A DNA stretch of 27,367 bases, from the NCBI GenBank assembly GCA_023255415.1, contig JALRIN010000036.1, positions 1-27,367 on the forward strand. Reading direction: 5' to 3'. Position numbers and translations under genes: made by a program. The stretch comes from Cypionkella sp. (GTDB lineage Bacteria; Pseudomonadota; Alphaproteobacteria; Rhodobacterales; Rhodobacteraceae). The notes under the pieces were generated by a model. That model worked only from the letters and a program-made list of their open reading frames with translations. It had not been told where the DNA came from and searched no databases. Position 1 is the stretch's first letter; every line of letters starts with the position of its first letter. Below are positions 16,077 through 24,308 of this stretch, piece after piece.

Positions 16077-16105
16077 CTTGTCGCGTCTAGCCAGGGCTTC
16101 CATAT
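16077..16105 (+). promoter_or_regulatory. RpoH (sigma32)-like heat-shock promoter of hslVU
   Basis: CTTGTCG (16077-16083) and TTCCATAT (16098-16105) are separated by 14 bases. This resembles the heat-shock promoter pattern CTTG...CCCCATNT, matching CTTG and CCATNT. It places the start of transcription roughly 17-20 bases before the hslV ATG. hslVU is a classical RpoH target. Confidence 0.5.
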
Positions 16106-16128
16106 AGAAACCAGAAGTGGAGAACCCT

Positions 16129-16686
16129 ATGGCCGAAGACAAATTTCCGGGCTGGCATGGCACAACGATTTTGGCCGTGCGCCGGGGTGACGAGGTGGTG
16201 GTTGCTGGCGATGGTCAAGTCTCGCTGGGGGCGACGGTGATCAAGGGCACGGCGCGCAAGGTGCGGCGGCTGCAGGTCGGCGGCCATCATGTGGTGGCAG
16301 GCTTTGCTGGCTCGACCGCCGATGCCTTTACCCTATTGGAACGGCTGGAGAAAAAGCTTGAGGCCGCCCCCGGGCAGCTTGCCCGCGCCTGTGTTGATCT
16401 GGCGAAAGACTGGCGGATGGACAAATATCTGCGCAACCTAGAGGCGATGCTGATCGTCACCGATGGGGCGGATTTATATGTGATCACGGGGGCTGGCGAT
16501 GTGCTGGAACCCGAGCATGACGTTGCGGCCATCGGATCGGGCGGCAATTACGCGCTGGCAGCGGCGCGCGGCTTGATGACCACCGATCTTGGCCCCGAAG
16601 ACATTGCCCGCCGTGCCATGGCGATTGCGGCCGATATCTGCGTCTATACCAACGGCAATCTGACCGTGGAAAGAATCTCGAAATGA
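16129..16686 (+). CDS. hslV: ATP-dependent protease subunit HslV (ClpQ)
   Basis: This 185-residue protein forms the double-hexamer peptidase of HslUV, a proteasome-like threonine protease. The mature enzyme begins at a catalytic threonine, here T12 in HGTTILAVRR, so an 11-residue propeptide would be removed; in E. coli only Met is. The core motifs AGDGQVSLG and AGSTADAF are present. I take the ATG at 16129, with the purine-rich GTGGAG about 7 bases before it; a GTG at 16117 lies inside that ribosome site. The stop overlaps the hslU start (ATGA). A heat-shock-like promoter lies just upstream. Confidence 0.95.
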   Translation: MAEDKFPGWHGTTILAVRRGDEVVVAGDGQVSLGATVIKGTARKVRRLQVGGHHVVAGFAGSTADAFTLLERLEKKLEAAPGQLARACVDLAKDWRMDKYLRNLEAMLIVTDGADLYVITGAGDVLEPEHDVAAIGSGGNYALAAARGLMTTDLGPEDIARRAMAIAADICVYTNGNLTVERISK

Positions 16687-17978
16687 CCGACCTAACCCCG
16701 CGCGAAATCGTCTTGGAACTTGATCGTCACATCATCGGCCAGCGCGATGCCAAACGCGCTGTGGCCGTGGCGCTGCGCAATCGTTGGCGGCGCAAGAACC
16801 TGCCCGATGACATTCGCGACGAGGTTTATCCAAAGAATATTCTGATGATCGGGCCAACCGGCGTTGGCAAAACCGAAATCTCGCGCCGCTTGGCGAAACT
16901 GGCGCGCGCGCCGTTTCTGAAGGTCGAGGCGACGAAGTTTACCGAAGTTGGCTATGTTGGCCGCGATGTCGAAAGCATCATCCGCGATCTGGTGGATGCC
17001 GCAATGATCGACACCCGCGCGCGGATGCGTGAAGAGGTTGCCGCCCGCGCCAGACAGGCCGCCGAAGACCGGGTGATCGAGGCGCTTGCCGGCAAAGACG
17101 CGCGCGAGCAGACCCGCGAGCTGTTTCGCGGCAAGCTTCGGCGCGGCGAATTGGACAATACCGAGATCGAGATCGAACTTGCCGAAACTGCGGCTCCGAT
17201 GCCAATGATGGGCGGGCAGGGCATGGAAATGCAGATGCAGGGGTTGCAAGAGCTGTTCAAGGCCTTTGGCCAACGCACCACGCGCAAAAAGGTGACTGTG
17301 GCCAACAGCTATGATCTGCTGATCGGGCAAGAGGCCGACAAGCTGCTGGACGACGAAGCGGTGAAAGCCGCAGCCCTAGAGGCCGTGCAAGAAAATGGCA
17401 TCGTATTTCTGGACGAGATCGACAAGATCTGCGCCCGTGCTGACGCGCGCGGCGCCGATGTGTCGCGCGAAGGCGTGCAGCGCGATTTGCTGCCGCTGAT
17501 CGAAGGCACCACGGTTTCGACCAAATACGGGCCGGTAAAGACCGATCATGTGCTGTTTATCGCCTCGGGGGCGTTTCATGTCGCCAAACCTTCGGATCTT
17601 TTGCCGGAATTACAGGGGCGTCTGCCGATCCGGGTCGAGCTTTTGCCGCTGACCGAGACCGACTTCGTGCGGATCCTGACAGAAACCGACAATGCGCTGA
17701 CCCGGCAATACACCGCGCTTATGGGCACCGAAGCGGTCGAGGTCAGCTTTACCACAGATGGCATCGCAGCGCTTGCCCGCATTGCCGCCGAGGTAAATCG
17801 CAGCGTGGAAAACATCGGTGCGCGCAGGCTTTACACGGTGATGGAGAGGGTGTTTGAAGAGCTGTCTTTTGCCGCCCCGGATCGCGCGGGTGATAAGGTT
17901 GTGGTCGACGCCGCCTTTGTCGAAGCCAACCTGGGCGAACTGTCGCGCGATACCGATATCTCGCGCTATGTATTGTGA
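16683..17978 (+). CDS. hslU: ATP-dependent protease ATPase subunit HslU (ClpY)
   Basis: This 431-residue AAA+ unfoldase feeds substrates to HslV. Walker A is GPTGVGKT (57-64), the pore loop is GYVGRD (90-95) and Walker B is VFLDEIDK (241-248). The intermediate domain (about 110-230) contains a methionine-rich stretch, PMPMMGGQGMEMQMQGLQEL, typical in position though unusually Met-dense. The C-terminus DISRYVL is the tail that inserts into HslV pockets. Length fits the family. Translation is coupled to hslV by the 4-base overlap, and expression probably follows the promoter before hslV. Confidence 0.96.
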   Translation: MTDLTPREIVLELDRHIIGQRDAKRAVAVALRNRWRRKNLPDDIRDEVYPKNILMIGPTGVGKTEISRRLAKLARAPFLKVEATKFTEVGYVGRDVESIIRDLVDAAMIDTRARMREEVAARARQAAEDRVIEALAGKDAREQTRELFRGKLRRGELDNTEIEIELAETAAPMPMMGGQGMEMQMQGLQELFKAFGQRTTRKKVTVANSYDLLIGQEADKLLDDEAVKAAALEAVQENGIVFLDEIDKICARADARGADVSREGVQRDLLPLIEGTTVSTKYGPVKTDHVLFIASGAFHVAKPSDLLPELQGRLPIRVELLPLTETDFVRILTETDNALTRQYTALMGTEAVEVSFTTDGIAALARIAAEVNRSVENIGARRLYTVMERVFEELSFAAPDRAGDKVVVDAAFVEANLGELSRDTDISRYVL

Positions 17979-18033
17979 TCAGCCCGCCGAAAGCATTGCT
18001 TTACCTGAGGGGAAGACTAGGAAAATAAGGGGT

Positions 18034-19140
18034 ATGCTTCGCATTTTCCTAGCTCTTTCCGTTTTGGCGCTGATGGCTTGCACCCCAAGGGGTCAGGTGA
18101 CCCTTGACCCAAAGGCGGCGGCGGTTGGACAGGTGCAGCGGGTGTTTATAGGCACCACGCGCGGGCAAGAAGACGATGGCAGCTTTGGCAACAAACGCTC
18201 GGAAGCGGTGCGGTTTGCCCGTTATGACATCTCGGTTCCGCCAGACCGAAAGCTGGGGCAGATCACTTGGCCGCCACGACATGGCGCGATAAATCCGGAA
18301 AAGCAGTTTCTGACCACCGATGAGCTTGTCTATCAGGGCGAGCGTGGCTTTCGCAGCGATCTGAAGGCGCAACTTGCGGTCTCGGGAGGCGAGGCGGTGA
18401 TTTTCGTTCACGGCTATAACAACAATTTTGCCGAAGGCGTCTACCGTGTCGCGCAATTTGCGCATGACCTCAAGTTGCCCGGGGCTGTGGTGCATTACGC
18501 TTGGCCCTCGGCGGCTGAACCGCTTGGCTATGCTTACGACCGCGACTCGACGCTGTTTGCCCGCGATGGTTTGGAAGACGTGCTGCATGAGGTCGCGGCC
18601 GCCGGTGCAAAGCGCATCGTTTTGGTGGCACATTCAATGGGGGCGGCCCTGACGATGGAAGCGCTGCGCCAAACCGCGATCCGGGGGGATCACAAAACGC
18701 TGGATCTGATCGGCGCAGTGATCCTGATTTCGCCCGATATCGACGTGGATGTGTTCAAGCGCAGCGCGCATTCGATCGGAAAACTACCGCAGCCTTTCCT
18801 GATCTTTGGCTCTGACCGCGACAAAGCCTTGCGGTTTTCGGCACTGCTGAATGGGCAATGGGAGCGGTTGGGATCCTTGAAGGACATCACCAAGCTGGCC
18901 GATTTGCAGGTGACCTTTTTAGACGTCAGCGAATTTTCGCAAGGTGTTGGCCATTTTACCGTGGCGGATTCGCCAGCGCTGATCACGCTTTTGACCGGTA
19001 TTCAATCGGTTGAAGGCGCTTTCGAGTCGGATCGGCGCGCACGGGTGGGGCTGTTGCCGGGGGTGGTTCTGACTGTGCAAAACGCCACGCGGGTTGTGTT
19101 GCAGCCGGTGGCTTTGGTGGCGTCAGACCTTACGCGCTAG
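18034..19140 (+). CDS. Alpha/beta-hydrolase lipoprotein (DUF900 family)
   Basis: This 368-residue protein starts with a lipoprotein signal peptide whose lipobox LMAC puts the acylated cysteine at C16, so it is probably anchored in the cell envelope. The fold is an alpha/beta hydrolase: the oxyanion-hole segment VHGYNNNF (about 125-132), the nucleophile S201 in AHSMGAAL, and a likely catalytic His in GVGHFTVAD near the end. The substrate is unknown; DUF900 members are usually called esterases or lipases. I use the ATG at 18034, preceded by a purine-rich AAGGGG, and reject the longer ORF from 17854 inside hslU. It converges on the smr gene with only 3 bases between the stops and no visible terminator. 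Confidence 0.8.
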   Translation: MLRIFLALSVLALMACTPRGQVTLDPKAAAVGQVQRVFIGTTRGQEDDGSFGNKRSEAVRFARYDISVPPDRKLGQITWPPRHGAINPEKQFLTTDELVYQGERGFRSDLKAQLAVSGGEAVIFVHGYNNNFAEGVYRVAQFAHDLKLPGAVVHYAWPSAAEPLGYAYDRDSTLFARDGLEDVLHEVAAAGAKRIVLVAHSMGAALTMEALRQTAIRGDHKTLDLIGAVILISPDIDVDVFKRSAHSIGKLPQPFLIFGSDRDKALRFSALLNGQWERLGSLKDITKLADLQVTFLDVSEFSQGVGHFTVADSPALITLLTGIQSVEGAFESDRRARVGLLPGVVLTVQNATRVVLQPVALVASDLTR

Positions 19141-19143
19141 GCC

Positions 19144-19740
19144 TTAGCGGCGTCGCAAATAGACATAATAGGCGCCAGAGCCGCCATGACGCAGATGCGC
19201 TTCCGTAACCTGCAGCACCGCAGGGCCAAGCGGCGGCATGCGCAGCCACTGCGGCACCTGATGCCGCAAGGCGCCCATGCGCTGCGGAATTGGGCCATCG
19301 TCATCGCGCCGCTTGCCCTTGCCCGTGATCACCAGAACCAAGCGCAGGCCCGCCGATTGCGCGTTCAGAATAAAGCGGATCAGTTCGGGATGCGCCTCGG
19401 ACAGGGTCAGCCCATGCAGGTCAATCCGTGCCTCGGGGGCCAGTTTGCCACGGGTCATTTTGCCGTGGGTCTTGGCGTCCATCTGCAAGGGCGCAGCGGC
19501 CAGCCCCTGTGCGACGGTCGGGGCCAGATCAAGCTTGGGCTTTACACGCGATTTTTCACCAAGCCGGAACAGCGCAAGCCGCGGCTGCGCTGGCACCAAA
19601 GGCGCTGTGGTCTCGGTTTTCACCACATGCGGTTCAGGCGGTGGAAAGCTGGGCGTCAGCAGATGCATCGGCTTTACCGTGCGCGCAACTGCGTGCCAGA
19701 TTTCCTCTTCTTCCGGTCGAAGCGTGCGACGTCGGGCCAT
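19144..19740 (-). CDS. Smr-domain protein (MutS2-related endonuclease domain)
   Basis: This 198-residue protein has an unstructured, proline-rich N-terminal half and a C-terminal Smr domain. The Smr signature is visible: IDLHGLTLSEAH (about 106-117), the VITGKGK loop and the final HGGSGAYYVYLRR. Smr domains act as nicking nucleases or RNA nucleases; the biological role of stand-alone bacterial Smr proteins of this type is poorly defined. The ATG at 19740 follows the mltA stop by one base, with GAGG about 10 bases upstream, so it is translated from the same message as mltA. The ORF extended to 19764 overlaps mltA and is not preferred. Confidence 0.85.
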   Translation of the reverse strand: MARRRTLRPEEEEIWHAVARTVKPMHLLTPSFPPPEPHVVKTETTAPLVPAQPRLALFRLGEKSRVKPKLDLAPTVAQGLAAAPLQMDAKTHGKMTRGKLAPEARIDLHGLTLSEAHPELIRFILNAQSAGLRLVLVITGKGKRRDDDGPIPQRMGALRHQVPQWLRMPPLGPAVLQVTEAHLRHGGSGAYYVYLRRR

Positions 19741-19741
19741 T

Positions 19742-20761
19742 TCAACCCTCGGGCTGCAGCGCATAGGCGCGGTCGATGGGCAGCAAAACGATCATGCGTC
19801 CAGTATCTTTGATCGTGCCCGCAGCATTGCCAGCGGCGTCGCCGGTGCCATAGAATATATCCGCCCGCTGCGCGCCTTTGATCGCACCGCCGGTGTCTTG
19901 GGCCACCATCAGACTGCGGATCGGCGTGGCGCCATCTTTCTCGATCCAAACCGGCGCGCCCAATTGCGTGAAGTCAGGATCAACCGCCACCGAGCGCATC
20001 GGCGTGATCGAACGCCCCAGCGCCCCAAGCGGACCCTGATCGGTGGTCAGATCCGAGATCACGCGGAAAAAAACGTAAGACGGGTTTACGTTCAGCAGTT
20101 CCACCCCCGAAGCTGATCCGCGCACATAGGCGCGAATATCTTGGGCCGACACTTGGTCAGGGCGGCGCAGGCCGCGCGCGACCATCTCTTGCCCAACCGA
20201 GCGATAGGGATGTCCATTTCGCCCCGCATAGCCGACCCGAATGATATGGCCATTGGTCAGATGAATGCGGCCAGAGCCTTGAATTTGCAGAAAAAATGCC
20301 TCAACCGGATCGGCCAGCCATGCGATTTCAAGCCCACGGCCGCGCAAGGCCCCAGCTTCGATCTGCGCGCGGCTGTAATAGGTCTGACCGTCTTGAAGCT
20401 CGGGCGGGCGAGCATAAAGCGGATAGGAAAAATGCGGTGTGCGGGTCGCCGAGCCTTCATGCTCGGGCTCGTAATATCCGGTGAACAGCGCGGGCGCAGC
20501 CCCAAGCTGCACCGGTTTGAACATCAACTCGAAAAACGCCTTGGCAGCGGCGTCAGATGTATTTGCATCGCCTGCAAGCGCGCAAATCGGTCCCCAGTCT
20601 GCATCTGTGATCTTATCACAGGTGTTCAGAAAGGCCGTAAGGGCGGCACGGTGGTCATCTTGTGCCCAGCCTTGCAGGTCTGAAAAACCAAGCACCTGCG
20701 CCTGAAGTGGCGGTGCGGTCATGCCGACCGCCAAAGCCAAGGCGCAAAGCCGGGCACGCAT
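19742..20761 (-). CDS. mltA: Membrane-bound lytic murein transglycosylase A (MltA)
   Basis: This 339-residue exported enzyme cleaves peptidoglycan glycan strands, leaving 1,6-anhydroMurNAc ends. An N-terminal signal peptide with Ala-rich end (about 1-21, ending LQAQ) is visible, without a lipobox cysteine. The MltA barrel is recognised by TGYYEPEHEGS and QIQGSGRIHL. The C-terminal 3D domain carries the acidic residues in VAQDTGGAIKG and FYGTG, the first of which matches the catalytic aspartate of the family. The ATG at 20761 overlaps the stop of the upstream Tim44 gene by one base; an upstream extension is rejected. Its products could feed the amgK/murU recycling route elsewhere in the window. 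Confidence 0.93.
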   Translation of the reverse strand: MRARLCALALAVGMTAPPLQAQVLGFSDLQGWAQDDHRAALTAFLNTCDKITDADWGPICALAGDANTSDAAAKAFFELMFKPVQLGAAPALFTGYYEPEHEGSATRTPHFSYPLYARPPELQDGQTYYSRAQIEAGALRGRGLEIAWLADPVEAFFLQIQGSGRIHLTNGHIIRVGYAGRNGHPYRSVGQEMVARGLRRPDQVSAQDIRAYVRGSASGVELLNVNPSYVFFRVISDLTTDQGPLGALGRSITPMRSVAVDPDFTQLGAPVWIEKDGATPIRSLMVAQDTGGAIKGAQRADIFYGTGDAAGNAAGTIKDTGRMIVLLPIDRAYALQPEG

Positions 20762-21414
20762 TACTCGCCAGTTGCGACAAGTTGCCAGTTCGGATCTTGC
20801 ACACCCATGCGGCGCGCAAAAACCCAAACGTCGCGCTGGCGCTTCACCTCGGTGGTCGAGCCTTCGACGATCTCGCCTGCCTTGTTGCGAGTGACTGAGG
20901 TCAACTCGCCAGTAAAGCGCACTGTCAGTTCTGCGGTTTTGCTGGTGGCGTCAAAATCTGCCTCGACCAGGGCAAGCTCGCGGATCCCCAAGAACTTCGC
21001 CTCTGTGGTCAGACCAGCCTGTTCGCGCGCGTTGATGGCTTGGGCGAAGGTGGCTTCAACCTCATCGGCAAGGAATGGCCGGATGCTTTCGATATCGCCG
21101 CTTTCAAACGCCATGACGATCATCTCATAGGCACCGCGGGCGCCGCGCAGAAATTCGCCAACCCCAAAAGACGGTTCTGCCGCCTTCATCGCCGCAAGCG
21201 CGCGGGCGGTTGCAGACCCTGCTTCGGCGTGATCGGTGATATCGGCATCCGGGCCGCCTTCGATCACTTCGAATTTGGCGCGATTGGCGGGGGCCGCTGC
21301 CACAACGCGAGGTTTTTCAAAGCCTTCACGCGTGCCAAGCACCGCACGCAGCTTTAGAATAAGAAAGACCGCAATGCCGGCCAGAACAAGCAGTTGAATA
21401 AGAGAGGATTCCAT
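20761..21414 (-). CDS. Tim44/TimA-domain membrane-anchored protein
   Basis: This 217-residue protein has one N-terminal membrane helix (about 5-24, SLIQLLVLAGIAVFLILKL) and a C-terminal Tim44-like domain of the NTF2 type (about 85-217; LRGARGAYEMIVMAFESGD and later RKDVWVF-like QRDVWVFARRMG). Bacterial TimA-type proteins sit at the inner membrane and resemble mitochondrial Tim44; their role is not settled. It begins the minus-strand set with mltA and smr, with a GAGGCG ribosome site about 10 bases before the ATG at 21414. Position opposite fxsA and secB is common in alphaproteobacteria, so a link with protein export is possible but unproven. Confidence 0.85.
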   Translation of the reverse strand: MESSLIQLLVLAGIAVFLILKLRAVLGTREGFEKPRVVAAAPANRAKFEVIEGGPDADITDHAEAGSATARALAAMKAAEPSFGVGEFLRGARGAYEMIVMAFESGDIESIRPFLADEVEATFAQAINAREQAGLTTEAKFLGIRELALVEADFDATSKTAELTVRFTGELTSVTRNKAGEIVEGSTTEVKRQRDVWVFARRMGVQDPNWQLVATGE

Positions 21415-21531
21415 TAAGCGCCTCGAAGATTTGCCGGGGGGTTGGTTATCCGGTGGTTGAGGCCTTATGTAGGGGCTGGGTGTGCCTAAGTCTACCATCT
21501 GGGGCGCGCGTTCTGCACGGAGGTTGCGCGA

Positions 21532-22014
21532 ATGTGGATATTTGGACTGTTTTTGCTGATTCCCTTGGTGGAAATCGCACTTTTTGTCACGGTTGGGGCT
21601 TGGTTGACGTTGTGGCCGACGCTGGCAATCGTGCTGTTCACCGGCGTTTTGGGGGCTTGGCTGGTGCGCTGGCAGGGTTTGGGCGTGCTGCGCGAGATTC
21701 AGGCGGCAGGGCCCACGGCCGACCCTTTATCGCCACTGGCGCATGGCGCGCTGATTTTGATCGGCGGTTTTATGCTGATGCTGCCGGGGTTTTTCACCGA
21801 TACGCTTGGGTTTTTGCTGATGGTGCCTGCGGTGCGGCGCGGGATCATTGCCTATCTGGGTGCGCGGATAAAATTGTCGAATGTACGAATGGCTGGCTTT
21901 CGGACAAACCCTGCACCTGATTGGGTCGATGGGGATTATAAGGATGTAACCCCTGCAAGCGAGCGGTCATCATCAGACAGGATAGAGCGGCCGTCGAAAT
22001 GGACAGAGCAATAG
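21532..22014 (+). CDS. fxsA: FxsA family membrane protein
   Basis: This 160-residue inner-membrane protein has three to four transmembrane helices in its first 110 residues and a short cytosolic tail. The FxsA pattern is clear: IPLVEIALFVTVGAW at the N-terminus, GVLGAWLVRWQG, and GFMLMLPGFFTDTLGFLL. FxsA was named for suppressing F-plasmid exclusion of phage T7 in E. coli; its ordinary function is unknown. It is divergent from the Tim44 gene over a 117-bp gap and is followed 42 bases later by secB. GGAGG lies 10-14 bases before the ATG. Confidence 0.88.
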   Translation: MWIFGLFLLIPLVEIALFVTVGAWLTLWPTLAIVLFTGVLGAWLVRWQGLGVLREIQAAGPTADPLSPLAHGALILIGGFMLMLPGFFTDTLGFLLMVPAVRRGIIAYLGARIKLSNVRMAGFRTNPAPDWVDGDYKDVTPASERSSSDRIERPSKWTEQ

Positions 22015-22056
22015 TCACCTGTTAGGAAGACGCAGGATTTTTCAAGGAGTGGGCTT

Positions 22057-22527
22057 ATGTCCGAAGAGAATGGCGGCGCGCCGCAAGTAAAGATGTCAGT
22101 TTTGGCCCAATTCGTGCGGGACCTGTCGTTTGAAAATATGGTCGCGCAAAAGGGCATCGCCTCGGCGGATGTACAGCCAGACATTCAAGTGCAGGTCAGC
22201 CTTGATGCGCGCAAGCGGGCGCAAGAATTTCAATACGACATTGTGACCAAGTTCAAAGTCACCTCGAAAAACAAGGTCAACGACGAGACTTTGTTCCTGA
22301 TCGAGCTGGATTACGGCGGCATTTTCCACGTTGAAGGGGTGCCAGATGAGCAGTTGCACCCGTTTTTGCTGATCGAATGTCCACGGCTGTTGTTCCCCTT
22401 TGTGCGCCGCATCATCTCGGACGTGACGCGCGACGGTGGGTTCCCGCCGCTGAACATCGACACCGTGGATTTCCTTGCGCTCTATCGCAACGAAATCGCG
22501 CGGCGGCAGGCTTCAGAAATGAACTAA
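22057..22527 (+). CDS. secB: Protein-export chaperone SecB
   Basis: This 156-residue cytosolic tetrameric chaperone keeps precursors unfolded and hands them to SecA. The sequence shows the SecB pattern: a YVKDLSFEN-like VRDLSFENMV near residues 22-31, the acidic surface strand LIELDYGGIF, and the C-terminal CPRLLFPFVRRIISDVTRDGGFPP, a family hallmark. Length is usual. An AAGGAG ribosome site lies just before the ATG. A strong terminator follows. In Caulobacter and others secB is next to dnaQ-coaE-aroE-maf; here an epimerase gene separates them. Confidence 0.95.
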   Translation: MSEENGGAPQVKMSVLAQFVRDLSFENMVAQKGIASADVQPDIQVQVSLDARKRAQEFQYDIVTKFKVTSKNKVNDETLFLIELDYGGIFHVEGVPDEQLHPFLLIECPRLLFPFVRRIISDVTRDGGFPPLNIDTVDFLALYRNEIARRQASEMN

Positions 22528-22542
22528 GGCTGTCAAAGCCTG

Positions 22543-22570
22543 AAAAGCCGGCCCTTCGGGGCCGGTTTTT
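22543..22570. terminator. Bidirectional terminator between secB and the epimerase gene
   Basis: The stem pairs CCGGCCC (22548-22554) with GGGCCGG (22559-22565) across a TTCG tetraloop, and extends through A-T pairs to AAAA/TTTT runs. It abuts the convergent epimerase stop at 22571. Confidence 0.85.
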
Positions 22571-23584
22571 TCATATCTGATAGTAATCGCGATACCAGCG
22601 CACAAAGGCCGAAACGCCCTCGCGGAAGTTGGTTTGCGGCGCGTATCCTGTCAGCGCTTTCAAAAGATTGGCATCGGCATAGGTTGCAGGCACATCGCCG
22701 GTTTGCATCGGCATGTAGTTGCGGATGGCTTTGCGGCCAATCTCGTCTTCAATCGCTTCGATGAAGTCAAGCAGCTTGACCTTATCAGAATTTCCAATGT
22801 TAACAACGCGGTAAGGTGCTGCCGGTGACAGGCTGTCCCCTGGCGCTATGTCTTCTGGCGTGGCGGGGCGCTTTGGCACAGCGTCGATCAGCAAACGGAT
22901 ACCGCGCACCAAATCCTCGACATAGGTGAAATCGCGCCACATATCGCCATTGTTGTAAATGTCGATCGGAGTGCCCTCAAGAATCCCGCGGGTGAATTTG
23001 TAAAGCGCCATATCGGGGCGGCCCCAGGGGCCATAGACGGTAAAAAACCGAAACATCGTCACCGGCAGGCCGTAGATATGCGCATAGGAATGGCCCATCG
23101 CCTCGTTCGCCTTTTTTGTGGCGGCGTAAAAGGTCAGCGGGGTTTCGGTTTTATCAGTCTCGACAAAGGGCATTTCGATATTGGCGCCGTAAACCGAAGA
23201 GGTCGAGGCCATCAGCAAATGCTGCACCTTAAGTTCGCGGGCAAGATCCAGCACGTTAAAGCCACCGACAAGATTGGCGTTCAGATAGGCGCGCGGGTTT
23301 TCCAGCGAATAGCGCACACCGGCTTGGGCCGCGAGGTGGACAATCACATCAGGCTTGGCCGCGCGCATGGCGGTTTCCAGCGCAGCTTGGTCTTCCAACA
23401 GCGCCTCGGTCATCGAGAAATTTGGACTTTGCATCAGCATGGCATGGCGGCGCTGTTTCAGCGTGACGTCATAGTAATCAGTCATGCCGTCATAGCCCAC
23501 GACACGAAAGCCTTCGGCCAGCAGAAGTTTCGAAAGGTGATAACCGATAAAACCCGCAGAGCCCGTAACAAATACCGTTTTCAT
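22571..23584 (-). CDS. NAD-dependent sugar epimerase, probable UDP-glucuronate 4-epimerase
   Basis: This 337-residue protein is an extended short-chain dehydrogenase. The NAD motif is GSAGFIGYH (about 8-16) and the catalytic triad is S/T in STSSVYG with YxxxK in YAATKKANE. TVYGPWGRPDMALYKF and the DFTYVEDLV segment are typical of UDP-glucuronate 4-epimerases, which supply UDP-galacturonate for capsule, LPS or exopolysaccharide. GalE-type activity is not excluded. I use the ATG at 23584 with AAAGG upstream; the longer ORF to 23665 overlaps dnaQ. It follows dnaQ after 25 bases and probably shares its transcript, although it interrupts the conserved secB-dnaQ neighbourhood. Confidence 0.87.
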   Translation of the reverse strand: MKTVFVTGSAGFIGYHLSKLLLAEGFRVVGYDGMTDYYDVTLKQRRHAMLMQSPNFSMTEALLEDQAALETAMRAAKPDVIVHLAAQAGVRYSLENPRAYLNANLVGGFNVLDLARELKVQHLLMASTSSVYGANIEMPFVETDKTETPLTFYAATKKANEAMGHSYAHIYGLPVTMFRFFTVYGPWGRPDMALYKFTRGILEGTPIDIYNNGDMWRDFTYVEDLVRGIRLLIDAVPKRPATPEDIAPGDSLSPAAPYRVVNIGNSDKVKLLDFIEAIEDEIGRKAIRNYMPMQTGDVPATYADANLLKALTGYAPQTNFREGVSAFVRWYRDYYQI

Positions 23585-23609
23585 GAAAAACCTTTGAATT
23601 TTGGCTGTG

Positions 23610-24308
23610 TTAGAGCCGTTTTTTCCAAATTGCGGCTTCGCCCATCTTTTCAACAAAGGCCGCATGCGCCTCGGCTTCGGCTTGGCTTAAGCGAGGGGCA
23701 AGCGGTGTTGTGCGCGGGCGGGGGCGCCAATCGGCATCGCTTTGGTTGGTGCCAGATGTATTGGATTGCGCGGCGGGGTTAAGACCAAAATCGGGCTGAC
23801 GACCACCGACGAGTTCTAGATAAACCTCGGCCAGAATTTCAGAATCGAGCAAAGCACCGTGCTTTTCCCGCGCAGAATTGTTGACGCCAAAGCGACGACA
23901 CAGCGCATCAAGCGAGGCAGGCGAGCCAGGGAATTTCTTGCGCGCGATCAGCAAGGTATCGGTGGCGCGCGCCATCGGAATGATTGGCAGGCCGACGGCG
24001 TTCAGCTCGTGATTAAGGAATTTCATATCAAAAGCGGCGTTGTGGATCACCAGCTTTGCGTCGCCAATAAAATCCAGAAACGCCTGAGCAATGTCTTTGA
24101 ACACAGGAAACCCGCGCAGAAAATCGTCGCCAAGCCCGTGCACCTCGAAGGCGGCGTTGGGCATGGGGCGCAGGGGGTTGATATATTGGTGATAGGTTTT
24201 GCCAGTGGGCAGGTGGTTGAACAGCTCTACTGCGCCGATTTCGACGATGCGATCGCCTTCGCCGGGTTCAAAGCCGGTGGTTTCGGTATCAAGCACGATT
24301 TCACGCAT
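23610..24308 (-). CDS. dnaQ: DNA polymerase III epsilon subunit (3'-5' proofreading exonuclease)
   Basis: This 232-residue exonuclease removes misinserted bases for the replicative polymerase. The DEDDh residues are visible: D7 and E9 in LDTETTG, D95 in HNAAFDMKFL, and the H/D pair in HGALLDSEI. The C-terminal tail (about 180-232) is low-complexity and would bind the alpha subunit. The ATG at 24308 overlaps the coaE stop by 8 bases. The gene lies third in maf-aroE-coaE-dnaQ, the usual alphaproteobacterial group beside oriC. Confidence 0.95.
   Translation of the reverse strand: MREIVLDTETTGFEPGEGDRIVEIGAVELFNHLPTGKTYHQYINPLRPMPNAAFEVHGLGDDFLRGFPVFKDIAQAFLDFIGDAKLVIHNAAFDMKFLNHELNAVGLPIIPMARATDTLLIARKKFPGSPASLDALCRRFGVNNSAREKHGALLDSEILAEVYLELVGGRQPDFGLNPAAQSNTSGTNQSDADWRPRPRTTPLAPRLSQAEAEAHAAFVEKMGEAAIWKKRL

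Noticed and set aside
17854..18033. 60-residue N-terminal extension of the alpha/beta hydrolase
   Set aside because: It overlaps hslU and would bury the lipoprotein signal peptide that starts at 18034.
19277..20116. 279-residue plus-strand frame opposite smr and mltA
   Set aside because: Both minus-strand genes have clear catalytic motifs and signal peptide; the opposite frame shows none.
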